Origin: Lytechinus pictus
Lineage: Eukaryota; Echinodermata; Echinoidea; Temnopleuroida; Toxopneustidae
DNA: 64,000 nt
Direction: 5' to 3'
Assembly (NCBI RefSeq): GCF_037042905.1
Contig: NC_087245.1
Location: 14,306,001 to 14,370,000 of the forward strand
The position numbers and the translations under genes were made by a program. Position 1 is the first letter of the stretch. The number at the start of each line of letters is the position of its first letter. Positions 1-13,900 of the stretch are shown one piece after another. Under the pieces are notes generated by a model, which saw only the letters and a list, made by a program, of their open reading frames with translations, searched no databases and had not been told where the DNA came from.

Positions 1-960
1 ATTGCACCTAAAAAAAAGAGCTAAAATTTTCATTATTATTACTTTGAGTTTTAACATAGGACCGGGACATCCTTACGACATGTCATGAAAATGATGACTA
101 TCTTCCTATTCCTCTTGCTAAGCGCGAGATGAAACAAAAGGGACAATTTAATTATTAAATTAATATCATATTTATTCATGCCTAATGAGGGCGCGAAATC
201 TGATGATATTATGGCATAAAAACTGAACATTTCACTTTTGTAATTATGAATAGGATGCATCAGTTAATATATTTTTAACCATTAATGCGAGCGCAAATCG
301 CGAGCTAAATTTTTTTATAAACTGTCATAAGGGGATTTTAATTAGTTTGTTGTATAATCAATATTGAAACATAATTTTATTTACATAACTCGCCGATCAA
401 AATGCCAGCGTGCAGCGCTAGCTGATCGACACGTCTTGACAATCAGACCTGAAAAGGGATATTTTGAAAACTTTATGGAATACACGAAAATAATAGGTAC
501 CTGATAAATCAAAATTTGCGAGCACGCAGCGCAAGCAGCAAATGTTAATAAAATAATCAGACCATAAAACCATTTTTACAGAGCACTTTTTAAAAATCAA
601 TTTGTAAATCACACAAAATAATGAAAGTTCGATTTCCGAGACGAAATATGTTTTGTATATTGACTTCCAAACTTGATATTTGAGCTCCATATTGAACAAG
701 ATATGTAAATCACCTAACAGGCAATGCGAGCGCGAATCGCGAGCAAAAATTTCGTATAGTGGCACGAAAGGTTCTTTTTATTTTCAAGTCTTCCCCTCAT
801 CTTATTTTATGCACTCGTCATCCTTCTCTTCTTTTTCTCCTCTCTTTTCCCTCCTTTTTCCTTCTTTCTTTCCCTTTTTCTTTTTTTTGCTCCGCCAATA
901 GGGGGGGGGGGGGGGCCCTCGGCCTCCCTGGATCCGCCTATGGGGACAAGGGGTGGGAAA
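1..960 (+). repeat. Window-truncated copy of the AGCGCGA-doublet element
   Basis: AT-rich sequence with GC-rich cores (near 284, 400, 516 and 723) related to GCGAGCGCGAAGCGCGAGC, ending in a CT-rich tract, a G run and CTGGATCCGCC. It matches 61137-62040 in order and nearly base for base, with only scattered differences. Confidence 0.8.
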
Positions 961-1079
961 ATTTGACAAGCAAAAAAAAAGGTTATCATCCCCCAAAGTA
1001 CGGTCATCTCGTCCCAACTCATCCAAAAATACATGTTTTATTTCGATTTAGAATGATGTATTTCTTACCATCATAAAAG

Positions 1080-1230
1080 ACAAAAAATAGTAGGGGGGAC
1101 ATTTGATATTGTGTCCCCCCTACTATTTTGAGTAGGGGGGACACGTCCCCCATGTCCCCCCTGGGATTTCCGCCCATGGGGGGGACACAATATCCCATGT
1201 CCCCCTTACTATTTTTGGTCTTTTATGATG
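1080..1230. repeat. G/C-run inverted repeat with GGGGGGACA blocks
   Basis: Alternating GGGGGGACA and TGTCCCCCC blocks joined by AATAGTAG/CTACTATT form several overlapping hairpins. Much of the same block recurs at 62160-62260 beside the related array copy. Confidence 0.7.
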
Positions 1231-1249
1231 GAGAAAAATACATCACTTC

Positions 1250-1750
1250 ACAATCGAAATAATACATGTATTTTGGACTAGATGATCTTACATTTTGGGT
1301 GAAAACCTTTTATTTTTTTTGGCTTGTCAAATTTTCCAGGCCCTGGTTACCCCTACCTTTGGGGATAGATTTCCGCCCAAGCCTATTAAAGCTGGACCCG
1401 CCCCTGATAATTACAAAAAAAAATGAATATCAGAAAATTTTCAACTCGCACTGAGCGCTTGCTTTTTGATTAGAAAGGTATTAGAATAAAGGTGGTTTTG
1501 CTCGAAGAAAAATTTGACAAGCAAAAATTAAAAAAGGTTTTCATTGCAAAATGAAGGTGATTTTAGTTACATTTCAGCTCTTTAGCATACCTTCCAGATA
1601 TCCATGGGTGCTGCGTATGGCGAACAACACACGAAGCACCACAGCATCCCCGTTTCCCAGGGTCGTGCCCATGTCAGGTTTCGCCAATAGGGGGGGTGGT
1701 GTTCAAAAAAAAATATTTCTATCCACAATTTTCCCGATCAACCGCTAAAA
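1250..1750. repeat. Degenerate dispersed-repeat fragments
   Basis: Contains TTTGACAAGCAAAAA-type pieces that recur near 961, 58928 and 62062, a CGCCAATAGGGGGG piece, and a CATGGGTGCTG/CAGCATCCCC pair resembling the ends of the 58807-59107 element. No coding potential seen. Confidence 0.55.
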
Positions 1751-1864
1751 GCCGATTTTTGTTGTTTATTTCTTTGAGGGGATAGTCGAAACTAAAGACA
1801 TATTTTAAATTTCATGTTTGCTCATTCTTACAAACAAAATAAGGTATCTCATAAGACTTAAACA

Positions 1865-2180
1865 AATAATGCCGAGCGCAAAGCGCGAGATGAATTTTTA
1901 AAATTACGATCTGAAAACTCGATATTCTTCGTGCTTTGTAATAATGAACAGGATTAGGTATTTAAATAAACAATTGATGTGTGCGCGAAGTGCGAGCTGA
2001 AGATTTTTGATAATTCGGTTAGAAAATTTGACATTCTCAGCAATATTCTTTGTAATCATGGACAGGATATGTATCTCACTAAACAATTGATGAGAACGCA
2101 AAGCATGAGGTGAATCTAATCTGAAAACTGGGCATTTATTAAAGCGTTCCTTGTAATCAGTAAAATGATACACTATCTTA
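1865..2180 (+). repeat. Short diverged AGCGCGA-type array
   Basis: Three units with cores near 1872, 1981 and 2094 (for example GAGCGCAAAGCGCGAG), each followed by AT-rich spacer of the same kind as the longer arrays. It is more decayed than the copies at 60-63 kb. Confidence 0.65.
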
Positions 2181-2810
2181 GCACGAACCTACAATTTTTT
2201 ATATTCCGATATGCAAACTGAGCATTTTAAAGCATCAAAAATTTTGCGCAAAATTCATATTTGAAATATTAGATTTTTTTCATTAATGTGATTTAAAGTC
2301 TCCTATAATAAGGTTAAATTGTAAAGTGTGTGGGAATTTTCTGTCCTGTGTTTCATTGACGGCAATATGAGTTAGTGCATCATCGTACCCTTAACCTGAA
2401 GTATAGGGCATGCCTATGTTTTTTGTACAAATTATCCTCACTGCCATAAAGATTCCAGGGTATGACACCCCCCCCCCCCACTCGCACACACATTCACGCC
2501 AGTGTATTAAAATGTTTTAATTCGATATTATCAGTTATAACTATATCTAAAGGTCATTGGTGTCATACAATTCATAAAATGGGCGTATTACTCTCATGAA
2601 TCAGCGGATTACAATATTCGCAATAAGCTAAACGTATAGGGATTTGTCATAGCCAAATTGTGTGAGCGCGTAGCGCGAGCAGAATTTTGTTATATTCACA
2701 ATTTTTTAGTAAATAGGAACATGATTCTTATCTCGCTATGAAACAAAATAAGAAAAACTCGAATCTGGAGCAGAATAAGTTTGAACATATCGACTTTAGA
2801 TCTACTATAT
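2181..2810. other. Intergenic, no gene recognised
   Basis: AT-rich DNA with a C run at 2467-2480 and one isolated GC core (GAGCGCGTAGCGCGAG) near 2665. No conserved reading frame or RNA gene seen. Confidence 0.5.
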
Positions 2811-3406
2811 TTAAAGGACAAGTCCATCCCAACAAAAAGTTGATTTGAAGAAAAAGAGAAAAATCCAACATAACACTGAAAATTTCATCAAAATCGGATG
2901 TAAAATAAGTTATGGCATTTTAAAATTTCGCTTAATTTCACAGAACAGTTATATGAACATCCTGGTCGATATGCAAATGAGGAGACTGCAGACGTCATCC
3001 ACTCACTATTTCTTTTGTATTTTAGTATATGAAATATTCTAATTTTCTCCTCATTGTCAACTGAAACAACGATCAATTCCTCTCTGAACATGTGGAGTTA
3101 ACATTGTTTAATACTATATAGTTCAGTCAAGTTGGTCCTTAATGTCGAATCTGTAAAAAATAAAATATTGTATAATTCAAACAATAAAAAACAAAAGAAA
3201 TAGTGAGTGATGGACATCATCGGCTGTCTTATTTGCATGTCACTGAGTTGTGCATATCACTATTTTTTGAAAAATAAGCGAAACTTTAAAATGTCATAAC
3301 TTTCTTATTTTACATCCGATTTTGATGAAATTTTCAGCGTTATGGTACTTTGATTTTTCTCTATTTATTCAAATCAACAATTATCTGGGGTGGTCTTGAC
3401 CTTTAA
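2811..3406. mobile_element. TTAA-flanked inverted-repeat element, copy 1
   Basis: Both ends carry TTAA (2811-2814, 3403-3406) followed by an inverted AAGGACAAGTCCATCCCA-type sequence, and the inverted similarity runs about 200 bp inward (TCATCAAAATCGGATGTAAA and its complement). About 600 bp with no open frame. TTAA target sites are known for piggyBac-like elements, so this may be a non-autonomous member. Confidence 0.75.
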
Positions 3407-3421
3407 AGACCCGTGTTAATA

Positions 3422-3636
3422 GGAAGTTTTCGCATTTACCACGGCAAAACTCTACAACGCATTGATTCCTTTGAAAATGCAATTAAAATCACAATGGAGA
3501 GCTGACAGATTCCGATGCGTTTCCGGTTCACCAACTTTCGACAAAAGCCTCTCAGCTCTCCACTGTGATTTGATTTGCATTTTCAAAGGAATTGTAGGTT
3601 TTAAGAGAGTTTCTCCGTAGTAAATGCGAAAAGTTC
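3422..3636. mobile_element. Short inverted-repeat element (MITE-like)
   Basis: Inverted ends GGAAGTTTTCGCATTTACCA and its diverged complement, with further inner pairing (TCCTTTGAAAATGCAA and TTGCATTTTCAAAGGA). Non-coding, about 215 bp. Confidence 0.7.
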
Positions 3637-3639
3637 CGA

Positions 3640-4386
3640 TTATGCCACTCGACAGGCAATGCGCGAAGCAAAATTTGTATTCTTTTTTAATATATATTCA
3701 AATTATCCCCCTCCCTTTATTTTGTTTACTTATATTTCTCTGCTTATCTCTCTTCACCTTCCCTCATAGGAAATTTCTTTTTTTTTGCACCGCTAATAGG
3801 AGGGTGGGTAATGCCTAATGGGCGTGTCTGCTCAGTGCTCATGGATTAATGAGTAACACATTTAAAGACAGAGTGAAATTTAGTCTGCATGTTGATAAAA
3901 CAAAAATACATTAGATTTATTTTAAATAGTAAAACTAAGTTTCTACATTGAACGCGACAAGCCTTTAAAGGATATTTTCTTGAAACAAACTTTGACTTCT
4001 TTAATCGCAATTCAATAAAAAACGCATTTTCTTCAATCAATGTATACTAATTCAAACATAAACTACTTGCTTTCTTTTCTCCCACAGTACGACTGATATT
4101 CCCTCTATAATCTTAGCAGGATATAAAAATACCAAACTACTTACAGTGACTTGAAATTAGCGTTAGAAATATATGAGCCAAGAAATGGCTGTGCTGACCG
4201 TCGATCACCAAAGATGCTGAAGAGTGTGTGTCACTATTATTACCAACAAGCCTCTCTCTCTCTTCTTTCTCACAAGCCCAAGGCACTGCAATCTCAATTA
4301 TTCACATTCATGTTCACTCAGCCTCGCACTCTCATTTACATTACAATAGTCATTACAGCTTCTAGAGAAGGAATGAGAATGTGAAG
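3640..4386. other. Intergenic, repeat fragment then unique sequence
   Basis: Begins with a degraded array end (GGCAATGCGCGAAGC near 3655, pyrimidine tract, CCGCTAATAGGAGGG near 3790). The remainder shows no gene, RNA or repeat that I can support. Confidence 0.45.
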
Positions 4387-4562
4387 TAATACCTCAGTCA
4401 CATTTGCTCTATGGTGCGGCGGCCGTACGGCGAGTAGAAAACAATAGTTTTATTCATTTTTATTCAAACCATCTATGTGTAGCTATTGCAAAGAAATATG
4501 TTAAAACGGCTGTTTTCGACTCGCCGTAGGGCCGCCTTAAAGCAAATGTGACTGAGGTATTA
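4387..4562. mobile_element. 176-bp MITE with 22-bp inverted ends
   Basis: Perfect terminal inverted repeats at 4387-4408 and 4541-4562, beginning TAATACCTCAGTCACATTTG. A second inverted pair lies inside (CGGCGAGT and ACTCGCCG). It lies about 420 bp downstream of the gene A stop codon. Confidence 0.85.
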
Positions 4563-4981
4563 TTTACAGGTTGAAAATCATTCAGATCGAAAGAGTAAAA
4601 ATTTGAGTCAACACATTGTATATTCACGAAGACGTGCATAAAACTGTTTTATGACATAATGCTAAACATTAAATGTCACATTTTCGTTATTTTCATCCAA
4701 ATTTTATGAAATATTTAGCATTGTTTTTATCTGATTATACTCCTATCTATTTCATCATAATATTTTCAGCCTGGAGCCCATGCAAATCTCTTTCAAATTT
4801 GTCCTGCATGAATGTAGTCCTATGTTATGAATAAACCAGATAATCAGCTAAAATTATTGTGCACCAAAATGATCCATGTATAAATTAACCATCTTTACGA
4901 TTATGAACGTCGCTTTTTTATATTCTTATGAATTTAAATTTGAGGTCACATGTTCTCATACGTTAGGTCTCGGCCATAGTG

Positions 4982-7900
4982 TTATTCAATGCACTCTCTC
5001 TCAAGATAGGTGTGCTCGATTGTTGAACTACTTGAGACCGATTCTCTCACCGAATATCTTATAGGAGACGAATCGAGTTCATCTGACGTTGTCCAATCAT
5101 CGCTGCTGCTAGCACGGTAACGTAATTTTTCGTCACGGTTGGACGTAAGTTGCCGAAATCCACCGCTTTTCGGTGTCGACGTTTCGCAGATGAGGTAGCC
5201 GAATTCGTCAATGTCACAATGTGAGAATCTCAAATCCTCTGTCGACATTATTGATGTTTTTGAGGACGACAATTCCCTAACCTTGGAAGGAGGAAAGTTA
5301 CAAGACTCATCTGATTGTAACCATCCATTACTCTGTAAAGAACAACAACAACGGTTGGCATTAGATGATTCACTTAATCTGCTTCCACCAAGTCCTGACG
5401 TGCACGACATCACACTGAGAGAATCGTCATCAGATTTCGAGGTAGCACCGCGTGAGACGATAAAATCATCTTTACCATACCTATCGTTAGGTCTTACACG
5501 TCTTGGTGATGAATGTCCAGGACATCCCTCTCCAGATCCATACCTCTTAATTTGACTGTCGTCAGCTGCCGACCAATCATATTGGACCTTCTCAAGTCCA
5601 CATCTCCTACATGTGGCACGAGGTTTAGGGCCAGACACCTCGTGTACATCATAATATGCTCGTGAAACAGGCCTATCAAACCCGAACTTGTCAATTTCTT
5701 CACTTTCATCGAAAGTATACTTGCCTAGGGGATCGGGTACGCAGGCGTACGCGCCATCGTTTCTTGAGGACTCAAATGCAACTTGTTGACTCAGATAAGG
5801 GGTGTATATAACCTCGCTAAAAACTTCATCTTTCAAAGCATGACTGTTCTTTAACATATCATTGGTGCTGTCACTTTCGTCATCTAAAAACGCGTGTCTG
5901 TGAACGTCGGGTGGGGAGGCAGAGAGTAGAGACGCGTGTTTTCTGATGAATCTACGAGGGGGCAATACTGGTGCCGAATCTGTGACAGTGCAGTATATCT
6001 GAAGGACAAGAAATAATGATATAATGAAATGAATTGAATAAATAATTGCGATATTCTTTAAATCGCATTTACATTTAGTTGGAGCAGACATATAGCCTGC
6101 ATGATTCTATTAAAGATAATACATATTTATTTCTCTTGCGCTAAGTAGAACATTACACTCTTGTTTTTTGTTTCTATTTTGCATTTTCATATTAGCTATT
6201 ACATTAATTTTTTTCGTAATTAGAATTATGAATTCTACTTACAAGATGCAATACGCATAGTTGGAACCATGCTTATACCATAAAGCTTTCATCACAAAAG
6301 AAAATCCCCATTTCATCAAACTTACCATGATAACTCCGCCGTTAATTGTACCGTCCGAATTCTTGATTATTATTGGCTGTTATAAGCCCGTTACAAAGTC
6401 AGTTAAATCTAAATGACAAACTGACCATACCTTGGGTATTTATTCCTATATTTTCTCAGTTGTAACGTTGACTCTCATTTTGATATTATTCTTCTTTTTG
6501 ATATTTTTCTCAACTTTTCTTTTCACTACATGACCCCCCCCCCCTCCCAAAAAAGGGGGGCGTTCGCCCATACCCCCCTCCTGTAGCACAGCCGTGATCA
6601 CGGCAGTAACTTTTATCAAATGTATTTACCATTCCTTCTGTCTGTGTTAAGTGATCATGGTGGCGTCGTCTAAATTTCACCCCCACATAACGCAGGAAGA
6701 TCACGAGCAAGATGAGAAAGAATGATGCAGAAAGAGCACCGAAGATTATTGAGAACTTACGAGAAATGTTTGTCCATTGCATGTTCAGTACTAGAAATAA
6801 AATAGGTGGAACTTAAAGTTGTAAGTAGGTCTAAAAATTATTCCAACGAGGTATCAAAACGAAAAAAGGAAATAAAGGATGTATTACATGATGAAAAAGC
6901 TTTAAGAATAATTAATTGCAAAGGCAATATTATAATAATACTCGTTCAAAACGCACATTAAAATCAGGATTTCATCACCATAAATGCGTTATATCACATG
7001 TATATAAAGTGTGACGGGCTTTGTTGCATATGACCCTACACCCTTAAAAAAAAACTACGACCAAGAAAACAAAATAAATAGGAGAAACGGAAATAAAATG
7101 GAAACGGATGAAAATGAAATACATGTATGTCAAAAATCTCTTACAAAATTGGATTTTCGTTTTCTAAAATTAAAAATGCTAGAATTTTCGCCTTCTCACG
7201 ACTTTTGTGAAATTGTCCTCTATGTGCCATGGTAGTTCCTTTATTTTTTTTTTGGGGGGGTGAGGGGGGGGCTCATCATGCCACTGTTTGAGTGAAACAT
7301 TTTTTTTTATTTATTCCCATATTGTCAATCCTTATTCTTATTATTTTTGGTGAGCGCCCTCTTAAAAAATACCCAGCACAAGAAGCAACAGTAAAGACAT
7401 TATTTTTTTTTAGAGAGTGGTTTGAGAATTGTTTCAATCAATAGCGGATCCAGGGGGAGGCACATCTGGCTCCCTCCCCCTTGAGAGTCATAGTCAATAT
7501 TTTTAATGTAAATATGCCGGTAATACACAAGTGTGCCCCCTTTTTAGAGCCACAGGAAGACAATGAGGATCATTTGCTTCTCAAAATTGACGCGGGACAA
7601 AAATGACCTTCATTTTTTACTGAAAACCTTTTTTTCTTTTCCTTTTTTGCTTGTTAAATTTTCCTAGGGAAAATGTGCCCCCTCCCTCTTTTGAAAATCC
7701 TAGACCCCCCCCCCTTTGTTTTAACAAAAGTACGAAGGTTTGCTATGCAAGTAGGCCTAATACAAAACTGATAACAGACAGTTACTTACTCGAAAACGAT
7801 TTCTCTTTGGGGGCGTGAGTAAAAAGTTTTACCTCTTTTCTACTCACAAGATAAAGTATCTGTCTAACATACCCCCATTTATTGTTGTTCCTGGATGTAC

Positions 7901-10900
7901 AGCACTGCTTTCCAATGTAATGACGTCATTGCTACCCCGTTCCGATGGGGATGAAGATATTGGTATGGTAGTTACACTTTGAAGTAGTGTAGACTGAGCT
8001 GTAGGTAAGAAATAAAAAGAACAATTTTATGAAATCTTTTGGCGTACACGCAAATTATGATGGGAGGCAAGACGGTTACAAACTAGACAGTGCTATTCCA
8101 TACACTCTAAATTCCAAGGATTTACAATAAATCCGGATCGGCTGTGAATAGTGTCCGGTCGAATTTTGAATTTATTTTAAATCTCAAAAGATTTAAATTC
8201 AAATCTTTTAGATTTATATTTAAATCAACAATGTTTAAATCTAAATCTAAAATTCGGCTGGTCAATATTCACAGTCGATCTGAATTTATTTTAAATCCTT
8301 GGAATTTATAGTGTATTTTTAATTTTATAACAGGAGTAATATACACGACACACACCTCTTTTTATACTCTTCCTTCTTCTATCTTCCGTTTTTTCTTCCC
8401 CCTTTTTTTTTTTTTTTTTTTTACACTTCTCGCAAAATCATGGTGGCTGTAGCACCCTGCTATCTATAGCACCCTGAACACAAGTGATATTCATACAAGG
8501 AATTGCGGATACTATTATCCAGGCATCCCTGGCCAAGGGAAACTCGCATCAGCATGAGGGTACTTCTTCCTTCAGGTTCCTGCCAATACAACTGGCGTAC
8601 TGAAGTGCTACTGCTGCTCCCAATCCCCTACACTCTTAAAAAGGTTGAGCAAAAAAAGGCAAAATTTTCAATCATCACTGGGTAACATACTGTTCACACA
8701 ACTATTGATTAAAATCTGTCCAAATTTGGTAATAAACACTAATAATTGGGTAAAAAATTTGCTCAATTGGATAATAATTACCCACAATATATATTGTGTT
8801 TTAAACAACATACATTACCCAACACAGTGGACAGTATGTTGCCCAACATTTTAAGTGTGTATAAAAATGTGTAATACCTGATTTAACCATTATTGATTGA
8901 TTTTCTTTGGTAGTTTATATATGTATTATTTCACATTTTTATTTGATGAGAATAAAGTAAATTAGAATTTGAATATCGAAGTTTAAAATCATCTAATTTC
9001 TTTAAATATCATTCCAATTTGACATTTTACTCGCCAAAGTTATGACAAAAGTAATGATTAATGATATAAAATGCTATTTTGTAATTTTTCGCTTTGCCCC
9101 TTGCAATTTTCAAAGATATTTCTCTATATTGAAAGCCTCAACCACAAATTTATGCCTCATAACGTCCATGGACCTATCCACGGAGGATTATCTATTGTTA
9201 CTGGGGGTGCTGTGACAATGCTCAGCACCCCCAGTAACAATAGACTAATCCTCCGTGGATAGGTACATGATAACGTCACTGCTTAATGCGATCATACTAA
9301 TTACTGATTTTACAAGTGAATAATTATTAAGACATTTTTTAAAATAAAATATGATAATATGATGACGCGTTTCATCATCATTTGTCATCTAAGAAGTTGG
9401 CACGTTGAGAACTTTGTTTTGAGTGGTCGATATGTACAGGTATCCGACTGTCACTATAGTTATTATTATGTCCGTTTACTGAGGCATTTTATCTCCATTA
9501 CTTTCTTTCATACATCGAATAGACAGCGTTTATGATAAAGCACACGTTTAATGGTGCTTCAAAGAAAAAAAAAGTGTTTTAATGGCCTAGCAAGGGTTGT
9601 TAAAACTTGCTTAGATTTTAACCTTAAAAACACAAGCAGTTGGAATCTCAACTGAAAGGTAAGGAATATCTTCATCTAATTTTTAAAACGTTTAATACAT
9701 ATTTTTATATTTACAAATTCAAATTTTACGAAAATTTTTCTCTATCAAAAGCAACATGAAATACATAGACAAATCGCTTGTCATATATATCTCCCATATT
9801 TCCCATCCTCATTAGTGGCAAACATCAAATTTCTTATATGATTTCATTACAAGCCTGGGAATTAATCTGCAATATAGCAATAACAACGCTCAATGTTAAC
9901 AAAATCTACACAATAGAACCACAACACTGGGTATTTACGAAACTGCATAGGCCGCCTAGCTGCTCCGACTGGACAATCATAAAACGTAAAAAATACGTCA
10001 TAGTGACATCATTATGACGTTAACATTACAGTCATGGAATCGTGAAATTATTTGTTTCTCACCAACTTGTTCAATTGCCCGCAATTCTATCCGAAAACCG
10101 GATTCGGCGGTGACGAAATCCGTAGTGAATATGATCAGTACCGAGGACCGGAGAGAAATAAAATATCTATACTCGCTGATTTCGATCAAATTCCCAGTTA
10201 GATCGTGCCAGCTATCCATCTGGTTTGAGAACCTTTTTACACCATCGCCGATGTAGAGATGGTCCCTATTGAACTCGAGATCGAAGTGGTGAACGATGAC
10301 GGATACGACGAATCCATCGACGGCTTGGAATTTCCAAAATCGGTAGCAGTTTTGGGGGTATTCGGTGGGATAGCTTGAAGACTGAATGAAATAACTCTCA
10401 CTTGCATCAAGGGTGATTTCATCTGGAAAAAAATACAACGAAGTCGCTAAAATTGAAGCGAGCAACACAATCAATAATGAAAATTCAATTCATGGCCTAT
10501 CTTTAGTTTTACTAAATCCTCCTAACGTACATATCACTTTTCCAATTGATTGCTAGATTGTTTGAATGTATGTGCCCTAAAACGGCAGTGATGACTGTGA
10601 CGAAAATAGAATAAGAATGCATTTTATACACTCTAAAAAATATTGGGTAAAAATGCTCCATGAGGGTAATTGTGTGTCCAACCAACATTGGACATTTCTT
10701 TTGGGCATTTTTATTTATCCAGTGTGATTAACAATTTTGCCCATTCTAAAGTAACTGCTGCTTATTTTCTAACCTTACTGGGCAATATGCTTCCCGCATT
10801 GGGTAAAATACTGCCCTAAATTGCAACCGCGTAGCCAGGATTTCATTTTGGAGGGGGCGGTAAATGCACGCGAAGCGTGCCAACACTTACAGAGCGCGCG

Positions 10901-13900
10901 AAGCGCGCTCCCTAGGGGGTGGGTGCAGGGAGGGGGAGTTTCCCCCTCCCGCGCGAAGCGCGAAGCTTTCGGTGTTTCATAAATTGAAATAAAAAGGAGC
11001 CGCCTCCCTTGTCTCTAGTACCTATATCAGCTCCAATTCATTTGACTACTTGTGATTTTGAACCTTGTTTTCAAAAGTGATTTTAAAACGAACAAAAAAG
11101 GGATAAAATGGAGGAAATTGAAATAATATTAACCCCGCGCGAAGCGCGGAAGCTAAAGCGTTTTTTAATTTTTTTTGCAAAGAAAATGATCCCGAGAAAA
11201 GGTTATTTTCTAAGTTGTATTGCTAGTACTTCCCTTGGAAAGATCAGGTTTGATTACAAACAATTTAGCGACAGTGCATATCTTAACTCGCAAAACAGAG
11301 GAGAAGAAGGATATATGCCGGGAGGAAGATATTCCTCCCCGCTCAGAGCAATGAAACTCTGAAATTTCAAACGGGCGGACGTTTCATCAAATGTAGATAT
11401 CTCTAATTCAGTTAATTTTCTAAGATTATTGAACTTCATTACAAGGAAAATAGTGCGCAAAAAGTTGAAACTTCTGTGATTATTGAAATTATATAAAACA
11501 CGATGATGTATAATTTATTTCACTTATCCTGATGCGCTTCACTTTGAATGATAAAGAAATTTAAGTGTCATTCAAAATTTCAAACTGAGGGCGCAAAACA
11601 GGACAGGAGATGAATGTGCTGGGAAATGACATGAAGTTGAATAGAATTTGATAAAAAAATATTGCACTTTTTTTTATTTAATACGACACGAATTTTATAC
11701 CTTCCTCTTTTTCAATTAGAAACCTGTTTGCCCCCAAATTACGGTTGTTTAGTAATGAGCTGAAAAGCGGGAGAAGTTGCCTATATGGAGGTGACGGCAG
11801 AAATTGAGATAAAGATTTTACCCGCCAAGGAGCCGACCCGACCAGAAGTTGCGCGATCAATTAAAAAAAAAAGATAAATTCATATACTTCGGCCTAACCT
11901 TACTCTAATTCCATGCCCTAATGTATACGTTTGAACTTTAACGGGCAAGAAACACATATAGCTGAGGTGGAAAAACAGGGTTATAGAGAAAGGGTGAGAG
12001 AAACAAAGGAGAACTGCAATATTGTCATTTAACCGCGGAAGCAAAATTCATATATATAAATTTAGAGCAAGAGTTAAGGAGTTTCTTTTTTGAGAAAAAA
12101 AAAAGAATAAAAAGAAAAACCCACAAAGCTACCTTTCTTCCCTTTCCTCTCTTCGCTTTTCCTTTTCTCCTCTCTTTTTCCCCTTCTTTTTTTTTCTTTT
12201 TGGGGACGTTTTGGGGGGGGGGCGACCGCCCCCACCGCCCCCCCCCCCCTGGCTACGCGCCTGCTATTGGTTGGACACATAATTACCCTCGTGCTGGTTA
12301 AAATTTTGCCCAATGTTTTTTACAGTGTAGTATGTAGAGGAGGAAAATAGAAAGGTAGAAAGAGGAGGTGAAGAAACGGGAAAAATATAATAAGATAAAA
12401 GACACAGAGAAGAACAAAACGAGGGGTAAGCGGGCGGAGGAAATTTATAAACAAGGTACAGAGGACAATACCACAGTCCCTTTTTTATATTCTTAGACAA
12501 TTGTTTAATCAAACATATATATTTATATCTCTTTTTTTTTTCTTGTTATGACTACCTGTTTGATTGACGACTGTGATCTCCAGTGAAAAGGATGCTGATA
12601 TTGAATTAATGTAAAAACCTATCCAGACTGCATTCCTGAGAGAAGTTACTTGACTCGTCATAGTGCGTCCGCTGAACTTTGCCAAGGTGGTGTACTTTCC
12701 GTCACTTGTAAACATTGCATTATGGGTACTATCTGGTTTGAGTCCATCGCCGATGCTGATGAAATCAATACCGGGTACCAGGTTGAAAGAAATGAATTTG
12801 ACCCGGATCCGAAAATGTTCGGACGTATTGAAAGAAAGAGTTTGCCATTGTCCATGATTTACCTGACCGGTTGACAGACGTCTTACTGAATCTGTTGATA
12901 AAAATGAATGCTCTGAAATAAAAAGAAAAATATAAGTCATAATAAACAGTTAGGATGTTGTGATTTTCGTAATGATTATTAATCATCTTCATAAACAAGC
13001 GGAATACATGGAAATGCTTTATCACCCAAATACATACAATATATTTGGAAGGAAATGGACAGAAATATCCAAATGAAGGTAATTGTCTTTTACACGTGGA
13101 TTTTTGTTCTTACAACTTGTTGTTATATCGGCATACATGGCTATTTTACGATTTTGCGGTACCAAACACTTGTCTGTATAATATGCTCTCATGCCCGTAA
13201 TCTGAACTCGGGTTTAAAGTTGTGGTTTAACTATGGAGAGCCGATTGGAGCACAAATCCCCGGAACAACACACATTCGATTTATTAACTCATATGACACC
13301 CAAATTGTTCATAATTGTTTGGGAATGAAAACTGAAGTATTTTTCTTCATAAATGAAAGCAAAATGAAACAAAATAATAAAAATAAGAAATATACAATAT
13401 AAACAGAATTTTTGAACTTTTGGCTCCCCATAATTTTAGCACAGAGTTAGAGACCGTGGTCTAAGTTAAACCTGACTTTAGAATACGGGCCTATGGGTTA
13501 AGATTGAAAAAAGGATGTAATAAGTACACCAATAAGGTCAATGCGATCCCGCTGTCAAAATACTTGCTAATTTGAATCATTTTTATTAACGTCAATATTC
13601 CAATTTGCATGCTCTTTTTGTATGAGTGCCAGAAACCGATGACCAATTACGACTATCTGCCAAGGGCTTACACTATCAATTGCCATTATTACAGTGGCAC
13701 TATTATACTTTGTACCAATATTACACTTGTCCTATACAAGAAGCCCTAGTCGATATTTGTTGTACTTATATGGGCTTTCCTCAGAATATGACAGGGGGTA
13801 GAATTTAACGTTTGTGCGAGATACCATGCCAATTCACATAGATCAAATAATTTCATATTATGTTCTGAAGCCCAGACCAACCTATTGTGTGAAAATACGA

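Noticed and set aside
5211-5555. Plus-strand frame of 114 residues
   Set aside because: It is antisense to the conserved-looking tail exon of gene A, which joins in phase with upstream CUB exons.
12074-12512. Lys/Glu-rich and Ser/Tyr-rich minus-strand frames
   Set aside because: They lie in the pyrimidine tract and G/C-run end of the hAT-like element.
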